Source of the DNA: Woeseiaceae bacterium
GTDB taxonomy: Bacteria; Pseudomonadota; Gammaproteobacteria; Steroidobacterales; Woeseiaceae
NCBI GenBank assembly: GCA_021773035.1
Contig: JAJFKU010000016.1
Span: 124,001 to 188,000, forward strand
Length of the DNA stretch: 64,000 nucleotides
Direction of reading: 5' to 3'
Position 1 is the first letter of the stretch. The number at the start of each line of letters is the position of its first letter. The notes below the pieces were generated by a model that was not told the DNA's origin, made no database searches, and saw only the letters and a list, made by a program, of their open reading frames with translations. Position numbers and translations under genes: made by a program. This document shows, one piece after another, positions 1 through 10,361 of the stretch.

Positions 1-772
1 CATTGTTCGTCTTCAACAATGCGCCGACACTGACCTTGTCGTCTTTGACGAAGGTCTGCCCGACGAGCGTAATTTCCTTGAGAAACTTGGCTATGCGCCC
101 TGCAATCATCTTCTCGATGATTTCCGCTGGCTTCCCGGACTCCGCAGCCTGCTCGGAGAAAATACGCTTTTCTCGCTCCAGGATATCTGCCGAAACACCG
201 GACTCGTCGATGCAGGAAGGATTGATCGCAGCAACGTGCATCGCAATGTCACGCGCCAACTCTTCATCACCGCCGTCAAGCGCGACGATTGCTCCGATCC
301 TGGCACCGTGCGTATAGAAACCGATGGGTCCCGAGTTATCGACGATCGAGATACGGCGAACCGATATGTTCTCGCCGACCTTCGTGACTAAGTCGGTGCG
401 CGCTTCTTCAACACTCCTGCCATCACCAATATCTGCTGCGGCCAATGCTGAAACGTCGCTGGTACCGGATGCCAGAGCAGCCTTCGCCACCGCTTCCGCA
501 AAACCGACAAAATTTTCGTCCTTGGCAACGAAGTCCGTCTCTGAGTTCACTTCGGCGATGACCGCTTTCGAGCCGTCGCGACTGACGATTACACGACCAT
601 CGGCAGCTACGCGCCCGGCCTTCTTATCAGCCTTCGCCTGGCCTGAGGTACGCAATGCCTCCGCAGCCGCGTCGAGATCACCCGATGTTTCAACCAGCGC
701 TTTCTTGCACTCCATCATGCCGGCGCCGGTGCGCTCACGAAGTTCCTTGACCATAGATGCTGTGATAGACAT
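1..772 (-). CDS. tsf: Elongation factor Ts (3' end outside window)
   Basis: EF-Ts is the nucleotide exchange factor that recycles EF-Tu-GDP during translation. The start is the ATG at 772; the protein begins MSITASMVKELRERTGAGMM, the typical EF-Ts N-terminus, and continues with the conserved region around 'ETDFVAKDENF'. The gene runs off the left edge, so the C-terminus is missing. It begins three bases after the rpsB stop codon, the classic rpsB-tsf operon, and is presumably co-transcribed from the rpsB promoter. The later in-frame ATG at 754 would remove conserved residues and is rejected as the start. Confidence 0.95.
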   Translation of the reverse strand, partial: MSITASMVKELRERTGAGMMECKKALVETSGDLDAAAEALRTSGQAKADKKAGRVAADGRVIVSRDGSKAVIAEVNSETDFVAKDENFVGFAEAVAKAALASGTSDVSALAAADIGDGRSVEEARTDLVTKVGENISVRRISIVDNSGPIGFYTHGARIGAIVALDGGDEELARDIAMHVAAINPSCIDESGVSADILEREKRIFSEQAAESGKPAEIIEKMIAGRIAKFLKEITLVGQTFVKDDKVSVGALLKTNN

Positions 773-775
773 GGA

Positions 776-1795
776 CTAGTCCTCCGCTTTCTCGTCGGCT
801 TCAGGCTCGGCTGCTGCCTTCTTCTCGGTTTTCTTCGCGACTGTCGGCGCCGCCTCGTCTGCGGGCGCCGGCTTTGCTTCTACCGCCGCTTCTGCCGCTT
901 TTTCGCCGGCTGGCGACGCTGCGTCATCGGTCTTTTTTTCCGCGGCTGTTTGCGCAGCATTCTCGGACGACTTCTTGGCCGGTGCCTTCCTGACGGCAGC
1001 CTTTTTCTTCTTGGCAGTCTTTTTCGCCGGTTTCTTCTTCGCCCGGGCCTTCTTAACGTTGCCCTCTTCGTCCAGTTCGACAAAATCGTCATCGCCAAGC
1101 GCCACCTCAGGCAACGATGACTTACCGTCCAGTACGGCATCCGCAATGACGGCCGCGTACAGCTCAATGGCACGCATGGCGTCGTCGTTACCGGGAATCA
1201 CGTAGTCGACACCTTCGGGCGAACAGTTGGTGTCAACGATGGCGACAACTGGAATGCCCAGCTTCCTGGCTTCGCGAATGGCGATGTCTTCGTGATCGAC
1301 GTCGACCACAAACAGCACATCGGGCACGGTTCGCATCTCCTTGATACCACCAAGGCTGCGCTCCAGCTTTTCCTGCTCGCGGCTGAGGCCGAGAACCTCT
1401 TTCTTCGTCAAACCCTCGAAGGTACCGTCTTCGGCCATCTGCTCAAGCGTCGTCAGACGCTTTACCGACTGGCGAATGGTTTTGTAGTTCGTCAGCATGC
1501 CGCCAAGCCAGCGCTGGCAAACAAACGGCATCTCACAACGCTTGGCGTGTGTCTGTACCGCCTCACGCGCAGCACGCTTGGTGCCGACGAACAGCACTTT
1601 ACCGCCATCGGAGACCGTTGCCTTAACAAAAGCACAGGCTTCGCGCGCAAGCGGCAAGCTCTTTTCGAGGTTGATAATGTGGATTTTGTTACGTTCGCCA
1701 AAGATGTAGGGTGACATCTTCGGATTCCAGTAACGGGTCTGATGACCAAAATGCACGCCAGCCTCTAGCATCTGGCGCATAGTAACGTCTGCCAT
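776..1795 (-). CDS. rpsB: 30S ribosomal protein S2 with long Lys/Ala/Glu-rich C-terminal extension
   Basis: This is small-subunit protein S2, needed for late 30S assembly and mRNA binding. Residues 1 to about 228 match the family throughout ([37 protein letters not shown], '[19 protein letters not shown]'). The usual length is about 240 residues; this protein has 339. The extra ~100 residues are low-complexity Lys/Ala followed by Ala/Glu/Pro, first basic and then mixed charge. The start ATG at 1795 has GGAG eight bases upstream. It is first in the operon with tsf and divergent from map. The body assignment is certain; the role of the tail is unknown. Confidence 0.97.
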   Translation of the reverse strand: MADVTMRQMLEAGVHFGHQTRYWNPKMSPYIFGERNKIHIINLEKSLPLAREACAFVKATVSDGGKVLFVGTKRAAREAVQTHAKRCEMPFVCQRWLGGMLTNYKTIRQSVKRLTTLEQMAEDGTFEGLTKKEVLGLSREQEKLERSLGGIKEMRTVPDVLFVVDVDHEDIAIREARKLGIPVVAIVDTNCSPEGVDYVIPGNDDAMRAIELYAAVIADAVLDGKSSLPEVALGDDDFVELDEEGNVKKARAKKKPAKKTAKKKKAAVRKAPAKKSSENAAQTAAEKKTDDAASPAGEKAAEAAVEAKPAPADEAAPTVAKKTEKKAAAEPEADEKAED

Positions 1796-1900
1796 ATCGA
1801 TTTCTCCGGGTTAGGCCTCCGCATACCCCATCGCACAACCCCTTTTCAACAGGGCACCCAGTACGACGTGTCGGTATACGTGTGAAGTAGTGTCACTATC

Positions 1901-1914
1901 GGCAACTAGTTGCC
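1901..1914 (-). promoter_or_regulatory. Perfect palindrome (hairpin) in rpsB leader
   Basis: GGCAACTAGTTGCC is a perfect 14-base palindrome lying just downstream of the predicted rpsB start of transcription. Known rpsB leaders carry structured elements through which S2 represses its own synthesis. This hairpin could be part of such an element, but the match is by position only. Confidence 0.35.
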
Positions 1915-1928
1915 AGTAGCGCGCGCGC

Positions 1929-1957
1929 TTTATACCATAGCCGGCCGCGCTCAACAA
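1929..1957 (-). promoter_or_regulatory. Predicted sigma70 promoter of rpsB-tsf with GC-rich discriminator
   Basis: On the minus strand a -35 TTGTTG (1957-1952) is followed after 17 bases by a -10 TATAAA (1934-1929) and then a run of alternating G and C. GC-rich discriminators are typical of stringently controlled ribosomal promoters. The transcript would have a leader of about 125 bases before rpsB. Confidence 0.6.
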
Positions 1958-1985
1958 CGCGGAAGGCTAGAGAAATTCACAGACA

Positions 1986-2052
1986 CCGGGGTCAGAGCCC
2001 TTTTCCCTAAATTCCGGGGTCGGCGACCGGCGGGGGAAAGGGCTGTGACCCC
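1986..2052. repeat. REP-like inverted repeat upstream of map
   Basis: Two arms of about 20 bases (1988-2007 and 2033-2052) are inverted copies with two mismatches; the left arm begins GGGGTCAGAGCCC and the right arm ends GGGCTGTGACCCC. About 25 bases separate them. The GGGTCAGAGCCC-type sequence is characteristic of dispersed extragenic palindromes that accompany REP-associated tyrosine transposases (RAYTs). No RAYT gene is in this window. The element ends 15 bases before the map start codon, so it would form a strong hairpin in or beside the map leader. Confidence 0.65.
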
Positions 2053-2067
2053 TTTTGGAAGCAACGT

Positions 2068-2838
2068 ATGGCTGTAACAATCAAAACACCCGAGCAGCAA
2101 GAGAAAATGCGGCTTGCCGGACGGCTTGCCGCTGATGTCCTTGATATGATTGGAGATTATGTAAAACCGGGGGTTACGACAGGCGAGCTCGACCGGATCT
2201 GCCACGAGTACATCACCGGCGTGCAGGACGCAATCCCCGCTCCTCTCAACTACCGTGGCTTTCCCAAGTCGATCTGCACATCGGTCAATCACGTGGTCTG
2301 TCACGGCATACCGGGTGATAAAACACTCAAGGCTGGTGATGCTGTCAATATCGACGTCACCGTCATCAAGAACGGTTTTCACGGCGATACCAGCCGTATG
2401 TACTACGCCGGCAAGCCCAGTATCCAGGCGAAACGACTGGCGGACGTGGCGTTCGAGAGTATGTGGCTCGGCATCCAGGAACTCGGCCCCGGCAAACATC
2501 TTGGCGACATTGGCGCAGCCGTACAAAAAAACGTCGAGAAGAACCGCTTCTCCGTGGTGCGCGAATATTGCGGTCACGGCATCGGCGAAGTCTTTCACGA
2601 AGACCCGCAAGTCCTGCATTACGGCAAGCGAAATACCGGGCTCGAATTGCGTGAGGGCATGGCGCTCACCGTCGAGCCGATGGTGAATGCCGGCAAAGCC
2701 AGTGTTCGCTTACTGCCCGATGGCTGGACGGTTGTCACCAAGGACCACAGTCTCTCCGCGCAATGGGAGCATACCTGCCTGATTACCAGCGATGGTTTCG
2801 AGGTCTTGACCCTCGGCACTGACGACCGGCGGCAGTAA
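2068..2838 (+). CDS. map: Type I methionine aminopeptidase
   Basis: The enzyme removes the initiator methionine from nascent proteins and uses two metal ions. The 256-residue length is typical. Visible motifs are the HGIPGDKTL substrate region, the metal ligands in 'NIDVTVIKNGFHGDTSRM', the catalytic His region GHGIGEVFHEDP and the final metal ligands in TVEP and in the conserved C-terminal 'SAQWEHT'. The ATG start has GGAAG upstream, immediately after the REP-like hairpin. The gene is divergent from rpsB and 13 bases upstream of glnD, an arrangement common in gammaproteobacteria. Confidence 0.97.
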   Translation: MAVTIKTPEQQEKMRLAGRLAADVLDMIGDYVKPGVTTGELDRICHEYITGVQDAIPAPLNYRGFPKSICTSVNHVVCHGIPGDKTLKAGDAVNIDVTVIKNGFHGDTSRMYYAGKPSIQAKRLADVAFESMWLGIQELGPGKHLGDIGAAVQKNVEKNRFSVVREYCGHGIGEVFHEDPQVLHYGKRNTGLELREGMALTVEPMVNAGKASVRLLPDGWTVVTKDHSLSAQWEHTCLITSDGFEVLTLGTDDRRQ

Positions 2839-2851
2839 TCCATACAAAACA

Positions 2852-5425
2852 ATGACTTATAATCCTATCCGCAACGAGCTCGCCACCGCCGGAGAGGATT
2901 TGCTGCGGCGTTTCGAGGCTGGCGAATCCGTCGTCGAACTGGTGCAGGCGCGCTCAGCCGTCATCGACGATGTGCTGATTCGCCTGTGGAATGACACCGT
3001 TCTTGACTGCGATGCTGCGCTGGTTGCGGTCGGCGGTTACGGTCGTGGCGAACTGCACCCGTTCTCCGACATCGATGTGCTGCTGCTGCTGCCGGAATCC
3101 CTCGGCCCCGGCCATGAAGAGGTCTTATCGGCGTTCATTGCGCTTTTGTGGGATATCGGCCTCGAAGTCGGACACAGCGTGCGTACGGTTGCCCAGTGTT
3201 TCGACGAGGCCAGCACGGACATCAGCGTTGCGACAACGTTGATGGAATCCAGGTTGCTGACGGGCCCTGACGAGCTGTTTGCGGCCATGCAGGAAATAAT
3301 ACAGCCGGACCGGATGTGGCCATCCGCCGTTTTTTTTGAAGAAAAGCTCAAAGAGCAGATTAGCCGCCATCACCGCTATCACGATACTGCCTACAACCTG
3401 GAGCCGAACGTGAAGGGCAGCCCCGGCGGGCTGCGCGATATCCAGATGATCGCCTGGGTCGCAAAACGTCACTTCGGCGCATCGACGCTCGCCGAGCTCG
3501 TCGACCACAAGTTCCTGACGCCCGGACAACTACAGCGCCTCCGCGACGGCGAGCACTTTCTGTGGCGTATTCGTTTTGCGCTGCACACGCTGACCGGGCG
3601 CCGGGAAGATCGTCTGTTATTCGACCACCAGGTACGGCTGGCGGAAATGCTCGGCTACGAGGACGCCAGCTACACGCTGGCGGTCGAGCAACTCATGCAA
3701 CGTTACTACCGCACCGTGATGGAGTTGAGCCGGCTCAACGAAATGCTGCTGCAGCAGTTTGAAGAAGCAATTCTCATGGACCCGAACGCGCCGGCAACAC
3801 GTCTGAACGATCGCTTTGAGGTCAAAAACGGATTCCTCAAGACCGTCGATGAGGGTGTCTTCGGGCGCGACCCGTCGGCAATGCTCGAGTTATTCCTGCT
3901 ACTTCAGCAACACCCGGAGCTGCGCGGCGTCAGCGCCTACACTGTCGGTTCCATCAAACGTCATTTAGCGCTGATTAACGATGAGTTCCGGCAGAACCCA
4001 CGCAACCATCGCCTGTTCCTGGATATCCTGCGCGCACCGGAGGGCGTCACTCATGAACTGCGGCGCATGAATCTGTACGGTGTACTGGGGCTATATATTC
4101 CGTCCTTTGGGCGCATCGTGGGCCGTATGCAGTACGATCTGTTTCATGCCTACACCGTCGACGAACACACCTTGTTCGTCGTCAGCAATCTGCGCCGCTT
4201 CGCTCTGCAACGATTCAACGACGAGTTCCCGCATTGCAGTCAGATAATGCAGTCGATGGAAAAGCCGGAGATCGCCTATCTCGGCGGCCTTTTTCACGAT
4301 ATTGCCAAGGGTCGCGGCGGCGATCACTCGGAACTGGGCGCTGTCGATGCCGAAGCTTTTTGCCTCGAACACGGTCTGAGTACCTATGCGGCGCGAACGG
4401 TAGCGTGGCTGGTACGGCACCATCTGATCCTCTCAACGACCGCGCAGAAACAGGACCTCGGCGACCCGGATGTCATCAACGCATTCGCGGAAATTGTCGG
4501 CGATCCGGCTCACCTCGACTACCTGTACGTTTTGACGGTTGCAGATGTCCGCGGCACGGACCCCAAACTGTGGAACTCGTGGAAAGCGCAGCTGTTCCGG
4601 GATCTGTACGAACTAACGAAGCGCGCACTGCGGCGCGGCCTCGAGAACCCGATCGAGAGCGAACAACTCGTTCGGGAAAAGCAGGACAAAGCACGTCGCT
4701 ACCTCGAGGCGGCCGGCGTCGACGATGACCGGATCGCCGCCATCTGGAAACTCTTCGACGATCATTACTTCCTTCGCTATCGCAGCTCGGAAGTCGCCTG
4801 GCATACCGAATGGCTGGCCGCGGCCGATACCGACAGCGATATCGGACTCGTTGATATCCGCCGCCGGCGGACCGGCGACGGTTTGGAAGCCGCGTTGTTT
4901 ACGCCACAGACAAAACGGACTTTTGCGCACGTCACCGCCGTTCTCGACCAACTCGGAATGACGATTATGGATGCCCGTATCGTGCCACTGGACAACGACT
5001 ACAGCATCGACGCCTATGTATTCATGGAATCGGACGAGCGCGTCAGCATTGATGCCGAGCGCATTGCGAAGATTCAGCAGGCGCTGACCCGGGTTCTGAC
5101 AGCGGGCGACGACGAAGTGACGACCGTGACGCGTGCCGTGACTCGTCAGGCCCGTATGTTTTCCACGCAAACTCGCGTAGATTTCAGTCAGGGCAAGACC
5201 GATGGTCAAACGATACTTGAGCTCACCACGGCAGACCGACCCGGATTGCTGAGTAAAGTGGGCCAGGTATTCATCAAGCAGGGCATAAATATAGCCTCTG
5301 CCAAAATCATGACGATCGGAGAACGGGCGGAAGACGTATTCTACATCAGCGATCGGGCCGGCCGGCCGATTGCAAAGGCTGCGCAGGACGAACTGGCAGA
5401 CGCGTTAGTGGAAGAACTGAAGTAA
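2852..5425 (+). CDS. glnD: Bifunctional uridylyltransferase/uridylyl-removing enzyme GlnD
   Basis: GlnD senses glutamine and adds or removes UMP on the PII proteins, controlling nitrogen assimilation. The 857-residue protein shows the expected order: nucleotidyltransferase domain with [19 protein letters not shown] (about residues 61-79), a helical linker, an HD phosphohydrolase domain with [17 protein letters not shown] (about 477-493), and two C-terminal ACT domains (about 690-760 and 790-855), the last with '[15 protein letters not shown]'. The start follows map by 13 bases with no clear Shine-Dalgarno sequence, suggesting translational coupling. The length is close to the E. coli enzyme. 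Confidence 0.97.
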   Translation: MTYNPIRNELATAGEDLLRRFEAGESVVELVQARSAVIDDVLIRLWNDTVLDCDAALVAVGGYGRGELHPFSDIDVLLLLPESLGPGHEEVLSAFIALLWDIGLEVGHSVRTVAQCFDEASTDISVATTLMESRLLTGPDELFAAMQEIIQPDRMWPSAVFFEEKLKEQISRHHRYHDTAYNLEPNVKGSPGGLRDIQMIAWVAKRHFGASTLAELVDHKFLTPGQLQRLRDGEHFLWRIRFALHTLTGRREDRLLFDHQVRLAEMLGYEDASYTLAVEQLMQRYYRTVMELSRLNEMLLQQFEEAILMDPNAPATRLNDRFEVKNGFLKTVDEGVFGRDPSAMLELFLLLQQHPELRGVSAYTVGSIKRHLALINDEFRQNPRNHRLFLDILRAPEGVTHELRRMNLYGVLGLYIPSFGRIVGRMQYDLFHAYTVDEHTLFVVSNLRRFALQRFNDEFPHCSQIMQSMEKPEIAYLGGLFHDIAKGRGGDHSELGAVDAEAFCLEHGLSTYAARTVAWLVRHHLILSTTAQKQDLGDPDVINAFAEIVGDPAHLDYLYVLTVADVRGTDPKLWNSWKAQLFRDLYELTKRALRRGLENPIESEQLVREKQDKARRYLEAAGVDDDRIAAIWKLFDDHYFLRYRSSEVAWHTEWLAAADTDSDIGLVDIRRRRTGDGLEAALFTPQTKRTFAHVTAVLDQLGMTIMDARIVPLDNDYSIDAYVFMESDERVSIDAERIAKIQQALTRVLTAGDDEVTTVTRAVTRQARMFSTQTRVDFSQGKTDGQTILELTTADRPGLLSKVGQVFIKQGINIASAKIMTIGERAEDVFYISDRAGRPIAKAAQDELADALVEELK

Positions 5426-5453
5426 CAAAAAAAACAGAGCGGATGGAAACAAC

Positions 5454-6278
5454 ATGCAGGATTTGGAAGCGATCATCGAGGGTGCCTTCGAAAATCGATC
5501 ACAGGGTTTCGCTAACAAAAACGAAATCGACAAAGCGGTGCAGGCAGCAATTACGCTGCTCGATTCCGGAGCAGCAAGGGTCGCGGAGAAACGCGATGGT
5601 GAGTGGCATGTCAATCAGTGGTTGAAGAAAGCCGTCCTGCTGAGCTTCGCGCTTAAAGACAATGAGCTAATCGAAGGAACGCATAGTCGCTTTTACGACA
5701 AGGTAGCGATGAAGTATGCCGACTACTCGGCCGAACAGTTTGCGGCCGATGGTGTTCGTGTGGTTCCTGATGCGATCGTCAGGCGAGGAGCCTTTGTTGC
5801 ACCGGACGTCGTGCTAATGCCGAGTTATACCAACATCGGAGCCTATGTAGACAGCGGCACGATGGTCGATACCTGGGCAACCGTCGGCAGCTGTGCACAG
5901 ATCGGTAAAAACGTACATCTGTCCGGTGGTGTGGGTATTGGCGGTGTTCTGGAGCCGGTTCAGGCCGGTCCGACGATCATTGAGGACGATTGCTTTATCG
6001 GCGCCCGCTCCGAAATCGTCGAAGGTGTGATCGTCGAACAGGGAGCGGTGATTTCGATGGGTGTTTATATCGGTCAGAGCACCCGGATTTACAATCGCGA
6101 AAGCGGAGAAGTCAGTTACGGTCGAATACCGGCCGGGTCGGTTGTTGTTTCCGGCAATTTACCGTCGAAGGATGGCAGCTATTCGTTGTACTGTGCAGTT
6201 ATTGTGAAACAAGTTGATGCGAAAACGCGTTCGAAAACCGGCCTGAACGATCTACTCCGAAACCTGGACCAGGATTAA
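5454..6278 (+). CDS. dapD: 2,3,4,5-tetrahydropyridine-2,6-dicarboxylate N-succinyltransferase
   Basis: DapD transfers succinyl from succinyl-CoA to tetrahydrodipicolinate in the succinylase branch of lysine and diaminopimelate synthesis. The protein has 274 residues, the same length as E. coli DapD, and matches it along the whole length, including the left-handed beta-helix core ([20 protein letters not shown], '[16 protein letters not shown]', '[15 protein letters not shown]') and the C-terminal '[18 protein letters not shown]'. The ATG at 5454 starts 28 bases after glnD. Its stop overlaps the start of the next gene by one base (TAATG), so the two are translationally coupled. Confidence 0.98.
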   Translation: MQDLEAIIEGAFENRSQGFANKNEIDKAVQAAITLLDSGAARVAEKRDGEWHVNQWLKKAVLLSFALKDNELIEGTHSRFYDKVAMKYADYSAEQFAADGVRVVPDAIVRRGAFVAPDVVLMPSYTNIGAYVDSGTMVDTWATVGSCAQIGKNVHLSGGVGIGGVLEPVQAGPTIIEDDCFIGARSEIVEGVIVEQGAVISMGVYIGQSTRIYNRESGEVSYGRIPAGSVVVSGNLPSKDGSYSLYCAVIVKQVDAKTRSKTGLNDLLRNLDQD

Positions 6279-6643
6279 TGCTGACGATCTATGGCATAAA
6301 GAGCTGCGACACCTGTAGAAACGCCCGCCGCTTCTTCGCGGAAAACGATATTGAATTCGCCTTCCACGACGTACGCGATGACGGCCTGGATATACAGATG
6401 CTGGAACGCTGGGCGGGGCGAATTGATTGGAATAAACTACTTAACAAACAAAGCCTTACATGGCGGAAAATCCCCGAAGTCGATCGCAGTGGCATAACCC
6501 GGAGTAAGGCGTTTGCGCTCATGATCGAGAACCCGACGCTGGTGAAGCGTCCGGTGCTCGAGTCCGATTTGTTTATCGCAGTTGGTTTTTCCGAAAAGCG
6601 ATTCTCGGAATTCTGGTCGAAGCTTAGCCAATCCGACCAGTAA
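6278..6643 (+). CDS. ArsC/Spx-family reductase (YffB-like)
   Basis: This is a small thioredoxin-fold protein of the ArsC family, closest to the YffB type that often sits between dapD and dapE. The N-terminal motif [15 protein letters not shown] gives a CxxC pair, and the conserved KRPVL is present near residue 90. YffB proteins are thought to act as glutathione-dependent thiol reductases, but the true substrate is not known. The start overlaps the dapD stop. The last 20 bases overlap the 3' end of pstB on the opposite strand, so no terminator separates the convergent genes. Confidence 0.85.
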   Translation: MLTIYGIKSCDTCRNARRFFAENDIEFAFHDVRDDGLDIQMLERWAGRIDWNKLLNKQSLTWRKIPEVDRSGITRSKAFALMIENPTLVKRPVLESDLFIAVGFSEKRFSEFWSKLSQSDQ

Positions 6644-7568
6644 TGTAGTCTTCCGTCAGCTTGTGTTGCGGGTTGGTAAACACCTTATCAGTATCATCGA
6701 CTTCGACCAGGTGCCCAAGGTGGAAGTAAGCGACACGACGTGAAACCCGTGCAGCCTGCTGCATGGAATGAGTCACGATAACGATTGCGTAGTCTTCACA
6801 GAGTTCGTCCATCAGGTCCTCGATTCTCGCGGTAGCAATCGGGTCCAGGGCGGAACACGGCTCGTCCATCAGAATAACTTCGGGATTGACGGCGATCGTT
6901 CTGGCGATACACAGGCGCTGCTGCTGACCGCCGGAAAGACTGGTCCCCGGTTCTTCCAGCCGGTCCTTTACTTCCTTCAACAGCCCCGCCCGTTCCAGGC
7001 TCGAATGCACAATGCTATCGAGTTCCGCGCGGTCTCCGGCCAAGCCGTGGATACGCGGACCATAGGCTACGTTGTCGTAAATACTCTTGGGGAACGGGTT
7101 CGGTTTCTGAAACACCATGCCCACGCGAGCCCGAAGCGCTACCGGATCCTGAGACTTCCGATAAATGTCCTTGCCGTCGAGAGTAATCGTTCCGGTAACA
7201 CGCGCGACTTCTATCGTGTCGTTCATGCGGTTCAGACAACGCAGGAACGTCGATTTACCGCAACCTGAGGGCCCGATAAGGGCAACAACCTGTTTTTTTC
7301 CGATCTCCAGGGTCACATCCCGGATCGCATGGTTGTCGCCATAATGAACGTTGACGTTTTCTGCGATCATAAACGCATTGTCGCAGTGCACATTGCCGAC
7401 CGTCTGACCGCCCAACTCAGCATTCGGCGCCACCGCAGCGTCCGCTGCCGGCAACTCTATACCGACATCGCTCCCTGCATCAGGCTCATCAGTCACGGCA
7501 TCGATAACTGCTTCTGTTGCGGGGGTCGGGTCTTCAATACGGGTATCGGTCATAGCTGCCATTTTCAT
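6624..7568 (-). CDS. pstB: Phosphate ABC transporter ATP-binding protein PstB
   Basis: PstB is the ATPase of the high-affinity phosphate importer. It carries Walker [20 protein letters not shown], the signature '[17 protein letters not shown]', Walker [14 protein letters not shown] and the switch His region [15 protein letters not shown]. The N-terminus has about 60 extra acidic, Ala-rich residues before the ABC domain. The frame is open back to 7604 (GTG), which would overlap pstA; I prefer ATG 7568, with ATG 7562 and 7553 as alternatives. It is last in the pstS-pstC-pstA-pstB operon. Confidence 0.95.
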   Translation of the reverse strand: MKMAAMTDTRIEDPTPATEAVIDAVTDEPDAGSDVGIELPAADAAVAPNAELGGQTVGNVHCDNAFMIAENVNVHYGDNHAIRDVTLEIGKKQVVALIGPSGCGKSTFLRCLNRMNDTIEVARVTGTITLDGKDIYRKSQDPVALRARVGMVFQKPNPFPKSIYDNVAYGPRIHGLAGDRAELDSIVHSSLERAGLLKEVKDRLEEPGTSLSGGQQQRLCIARTIAVNPEVILMDEPCSALDPIATARIEDLMDELCEDYAIVIVTHSMQQAARVSRRVAYFHLGHLVEVDDTDKVFTNPQHKLTEDYITGRIG

Positions 7569-7597
7569 ATAGGTTACCAAGCGGTACGAATCCGCAA

Positions 7598-8890
7598 TTA
7601 CCACTTACGCTCCATGCGCCTGCGAATAATGACCGCAGCGAGGTTCATAAGAAGAAGAAATCCAAGCAGAACGATAATCGCTGCCGACGTGCGTTCTGCA
7701 AAAGCACGCTCAGGACTATCCGCCCACAGATAAATCTGCACGGGCAACGCGGTGGCCGGATCCGTAAAGCCCCCCGGAACGTCGACGATGAAAGCGACCA
7801 TACCAATCATCAGCAAGGGAGCGGATTCTCCCAGCGCGCGGCTCATGCCGATGATAGCCCCGGTCAGCATCCCTGGCATTGCCAGCGGTAAAACGTGATG
7901 AAACACGACCTGCATCTGCGATGCGCCCAGACCCAGTGCAGCCTCACGTATCGATGGCGGTACAGCTTTGATCGCCGCTCGCGACGCAATGATAATGACC
8001 GGCAGTGTCAGCAGCGTCAATACCAGCCCGCCCACCAGTGGCGCCGATCGCGGTAACCCCAAGTAGTTGATAAACACCGCGAGCCCGAGCAGCCCAAAAA
8101 CAATGGACGGCACCGCTGCAAGGTTGTTGATATTGACCTCGATGAGATCCGACCAGCGATTGCGGGGCGCGAACTCTTCGAGATAGATGGCTGCTGCAAC
8201 GCCAATGGGAAACGACAAGGCGATCGTCACCAGCAACATGTAAAACGACCCCATCATTGCGCCTTTGATACCGGCCAGTTCAGGGTCCCGCGAATCCCCG
8301 TTGGTAAACAGTGCGAGGTTAAACCGCGTCTCGACCCTGCCGGAATCCTGTAGCGCCTGAATCCACTCTATCTGCGCGTCCGACAGCGGACGCAAACTCT
8401 CATCGACGGCTGCGTCGATATTACCTTTGAGCAACATATCGACGTTGGAAGCCGCCGGCACCCAAAGCGATTGTGTCGTCCCTATCAAGGTCGGATCGTC
8501 GGCGACCATATCGCGCAACTGATAGCTCGCTCCGGTGCTGACCAGCCGGTAGAGTTCACGACGCTCCGTTCTTCCGGAAACACCCGGAAACTCCTTCCGC
8601 AACGAGCTCCTTACAAGGCCTTCGAAGTCAGCATACGCAAGATCGAGTTCGCCACCTGGAGCAATCGTTTCTGCATCGAGAACCACGTCGAGCTGCACGA
8701 AGGTCTGTACGAATGCCGACGATCCTTTCGCGAGCAGGGTCGCGAAAAAAACGCCCAGGAACATTATGCCGACGCCGGTCGCGAGAACCCCGACCGTGCG
8801 AAACATAGTCTCCTTGCGCCGGCGGCGCCCGAGCCCGGCCTCGACTCTCTCGCGTGTCGTCATTTCCTTACTCATCTCGGCGTCGCTCAA
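7598..8890 (-). CDS. pstA: Phosphate ABC transporter permease PstA (long form)
   Basis: PstA is one of two membrane subunits forming the phosphate channel. At 430 residues it is much longer than E. coli PstA (296). The extra part is a soluble loop of roughly 150 residues between the first membrane segment (about 30-52) and the five-helix permease core, which starts near residue 210. The permease motif '[20 protein letters not shown]' is present. Long forms are known in Pseudomonas and relatives. The likely start is TTG at 8890, with GAAG seven bases upstream and overlapping the pstC stop; ATG 8875 is the alternative. Confidence 0.93.
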   Translation of the reverse strand: MSDAEMSKEMTTRERVEAGLGRRRRKETMFRTVGVLATGVGIMFLGVFFATLLAKGSSAFVQTFVQLDVVLDAETIAPGGELDLAYADFEGLVRSSLRKEFPGVSGRTERRELYRLVSTGASYQLRDMVADDPTLIGTTQSLWVPAASNVDMLLKGNIDAAVDESLRPLSDAQIEWIQALQDSGRVETRFNLALFTNGDSRDPELAGIKGAMMGSFYMLLVTIALSFPIGVAAAIYLEEFAPRNRWSDLIEVNINNLAAVPSIVFGLLGLAVFINYLGLPRSAPLVGGLVLTLLTLPVIIIASRAAIKAVPPSIREAALGLGASQMQVVFHHVLPLAMPGMLTGAIIGMSRALGESAPLLMIGMVAFIVDVPGGFTDPATALPVQIYLWADSPERAFAERTSAAIIVLLGFLLLMNLAAVIIRRRMERKW

Positions 8891-10275
8891 TCATATTCTT
8901 CACGGTACTTTCGGACGACGCCAAGCCCGATGACGTTCAGAATCAGCGTCACGACGAACAACATCAGACCAAGTGCGAATGCAGCCAGCGTTTTGGCGCT
9001 GTCGAACTCCTGGTCACCGACCAGTAAAGTAACGATTTGCACCGTCACCGTCGTTACCGCCTCGAACGGGTTCGCGGTCAGATTGGCCGAGAGTCCGGCG
9101 GCCATGACAACAATCATTGTTTCACCGATAGCGCGCGAAACAGCCAGCAGAATCCCACCAACGATCCCCGGAAGCGCCGCTGGGAGTATCACCTTTGTCA
9201 TCGTCTCCGAACGCGTTGAGCCGAGTCCCAGTGCGCCATCGCGCATCGCACTTGGCACCGCGTTTATCGCGTCATCGGCCAGCGACGACACTAGCGGAAT
9301 AATCATTATCCCCATCACCAGACCCGCCGCCAGGGCGCTTTCGGACGCAACGCTGATACCTGCTGACTCCCCGGCATTTCGAACCCACGGAGCGACCGTC
9401 AGCGCCGCAAAAAACCCGTAGACAACGGTCGGAATACCGGCGAGTACTTCCAGCAACGGCTTGGCAATACCGCGAACCCTGGTCGACGAGTATTCCGCCA
9501 GATAAATCGCCGTCATGAGACCGACGGGGACCGCAACGACCATCGCAATACTGGTAATCAGCATCGTTCCCGTAAACAGCGGTACCGCGCCGAAACTGCC
9601 GGACGATCCCACCTGATCGGCACGTATTGCCGTCTGCGGACTCCAACTGGTGCCGAAAAGGAATTCACTGATCGGTACTTTCTGGAAGAAACGCAGTGCC
9701 TCGAACAAAACGGAAAGCACGATGCCGATCGTCGTGAAAATCGCGATGCTGGATGCCGCAATCAAGAACCAGCGTATGACCGATTCCACGCTGTTACGTA
9801 CGCGGAGCTCCGGATTGATGCGGCGCCAGGCGAGTGCACCACCGAGTACCGCTATCCCCAGGCAGAGGACTGCCAGCAGCTGTCGGCTTCTGGCTATGTG
9901 GGCATTGAACAGCTCGGCAGCCCCACTGAGTACCGCGTCAACGTCCACACTGACGACATCGCCGGAGGCGAGATTCTGAATATTGTTGAGCAACAGGTCC
10001 AGTTCGCCGGCGGAGTACGATTCATAAGATGCGGGCAAACTGTCAACGACCAGGGCAACAACCACCCGGGGTTCGATCATGACCCACAGTAACAATACGG
10101 CGAGTGCCGGCAGCACACACCAGATCGCAACAAAGTACCCGTAGTACCCCGGCAAGGAGTGCAGCGCCTGCCCTTTTCCGGGCCCGCCAACACACGCCAG
10201 CGAGCGGCCGCGTCCCAGGTAGAACGCAGACACTGCCATCAGGCCGATCAGCAGTACCAGAGTCGTGCTTTGCAT
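8887..10275 (-). CDS. pstC: Phosphate ABC transporter permease PstC (long form)
   Basis: PstC is the partner permease of PstA. The 462-residue protein has two N-terminal membrane segments (about 3-20 and 45-68), a periplasmic region of about 65 residues, a third segment and then the conserved permease core with 'REDGALGLGSTRSETMTKVILP'-type sequence (here MRDGALGLGSTRSETMTKV) near residue 350. It starts with ATG 10275 and overlaps the pstA start at its stop codon, so PstC and PstA are translationally coupled in the expected stoichiometry. Confidence 0.95.
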   Translation of the reverse strand: MQSTTLVLLIGLMAVSAFYLGRGRSLACVGGPGKGQALHSLPGYYGYFVAIWCVLPALAVLLLWVMIEPRVVVALVVDSLPASYESYSAGELDLLLNNIQNLASGDVVSVDVDAVLSGAAELFNAHIARSRQLLAVLCLGIAVLGGALAWRRINPELRVRNSVESVIRWFLIAASSIAIFTTIGIVLSVLFEALRFFQKVPISEFLFGTSWSPQTAIRADQVGSSGSFGAVPLFTGTMLITSIAMVVAVPVGLMTAIYLAEYSSTRVRGIAKPLLEVLAGIPTVVYGFFAALTVAPWVRNAGESAGISVASESALAAGLVMGIMIIPLVSSLADDAINAVPSAMRDGALGLGSTRSETMTKVILPAALPGIVGGILLAVSRAIGETMIVVMAAGLSANLTANPFEAVTTVTVQIVTLLVGDQEFDSAKTLAAFALGLMLFVVTLILNVIGLGVVRKYREEYD

Positions 10276-10361
10276 TCGTTCTTATCCCGTTGAACGCACA
10301 ACGGCGACCTCATGCAGGTCGCCGCGAGCGTCGATTAGTAACTCTAAATCGTCGAAAAAAT

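Noticed and set aside
1951-2619. Long open frame opposite map
   Set aside because: It is the antisense of a highly conserved gene and includes the REP-like repeat; composition does not look like a protein.
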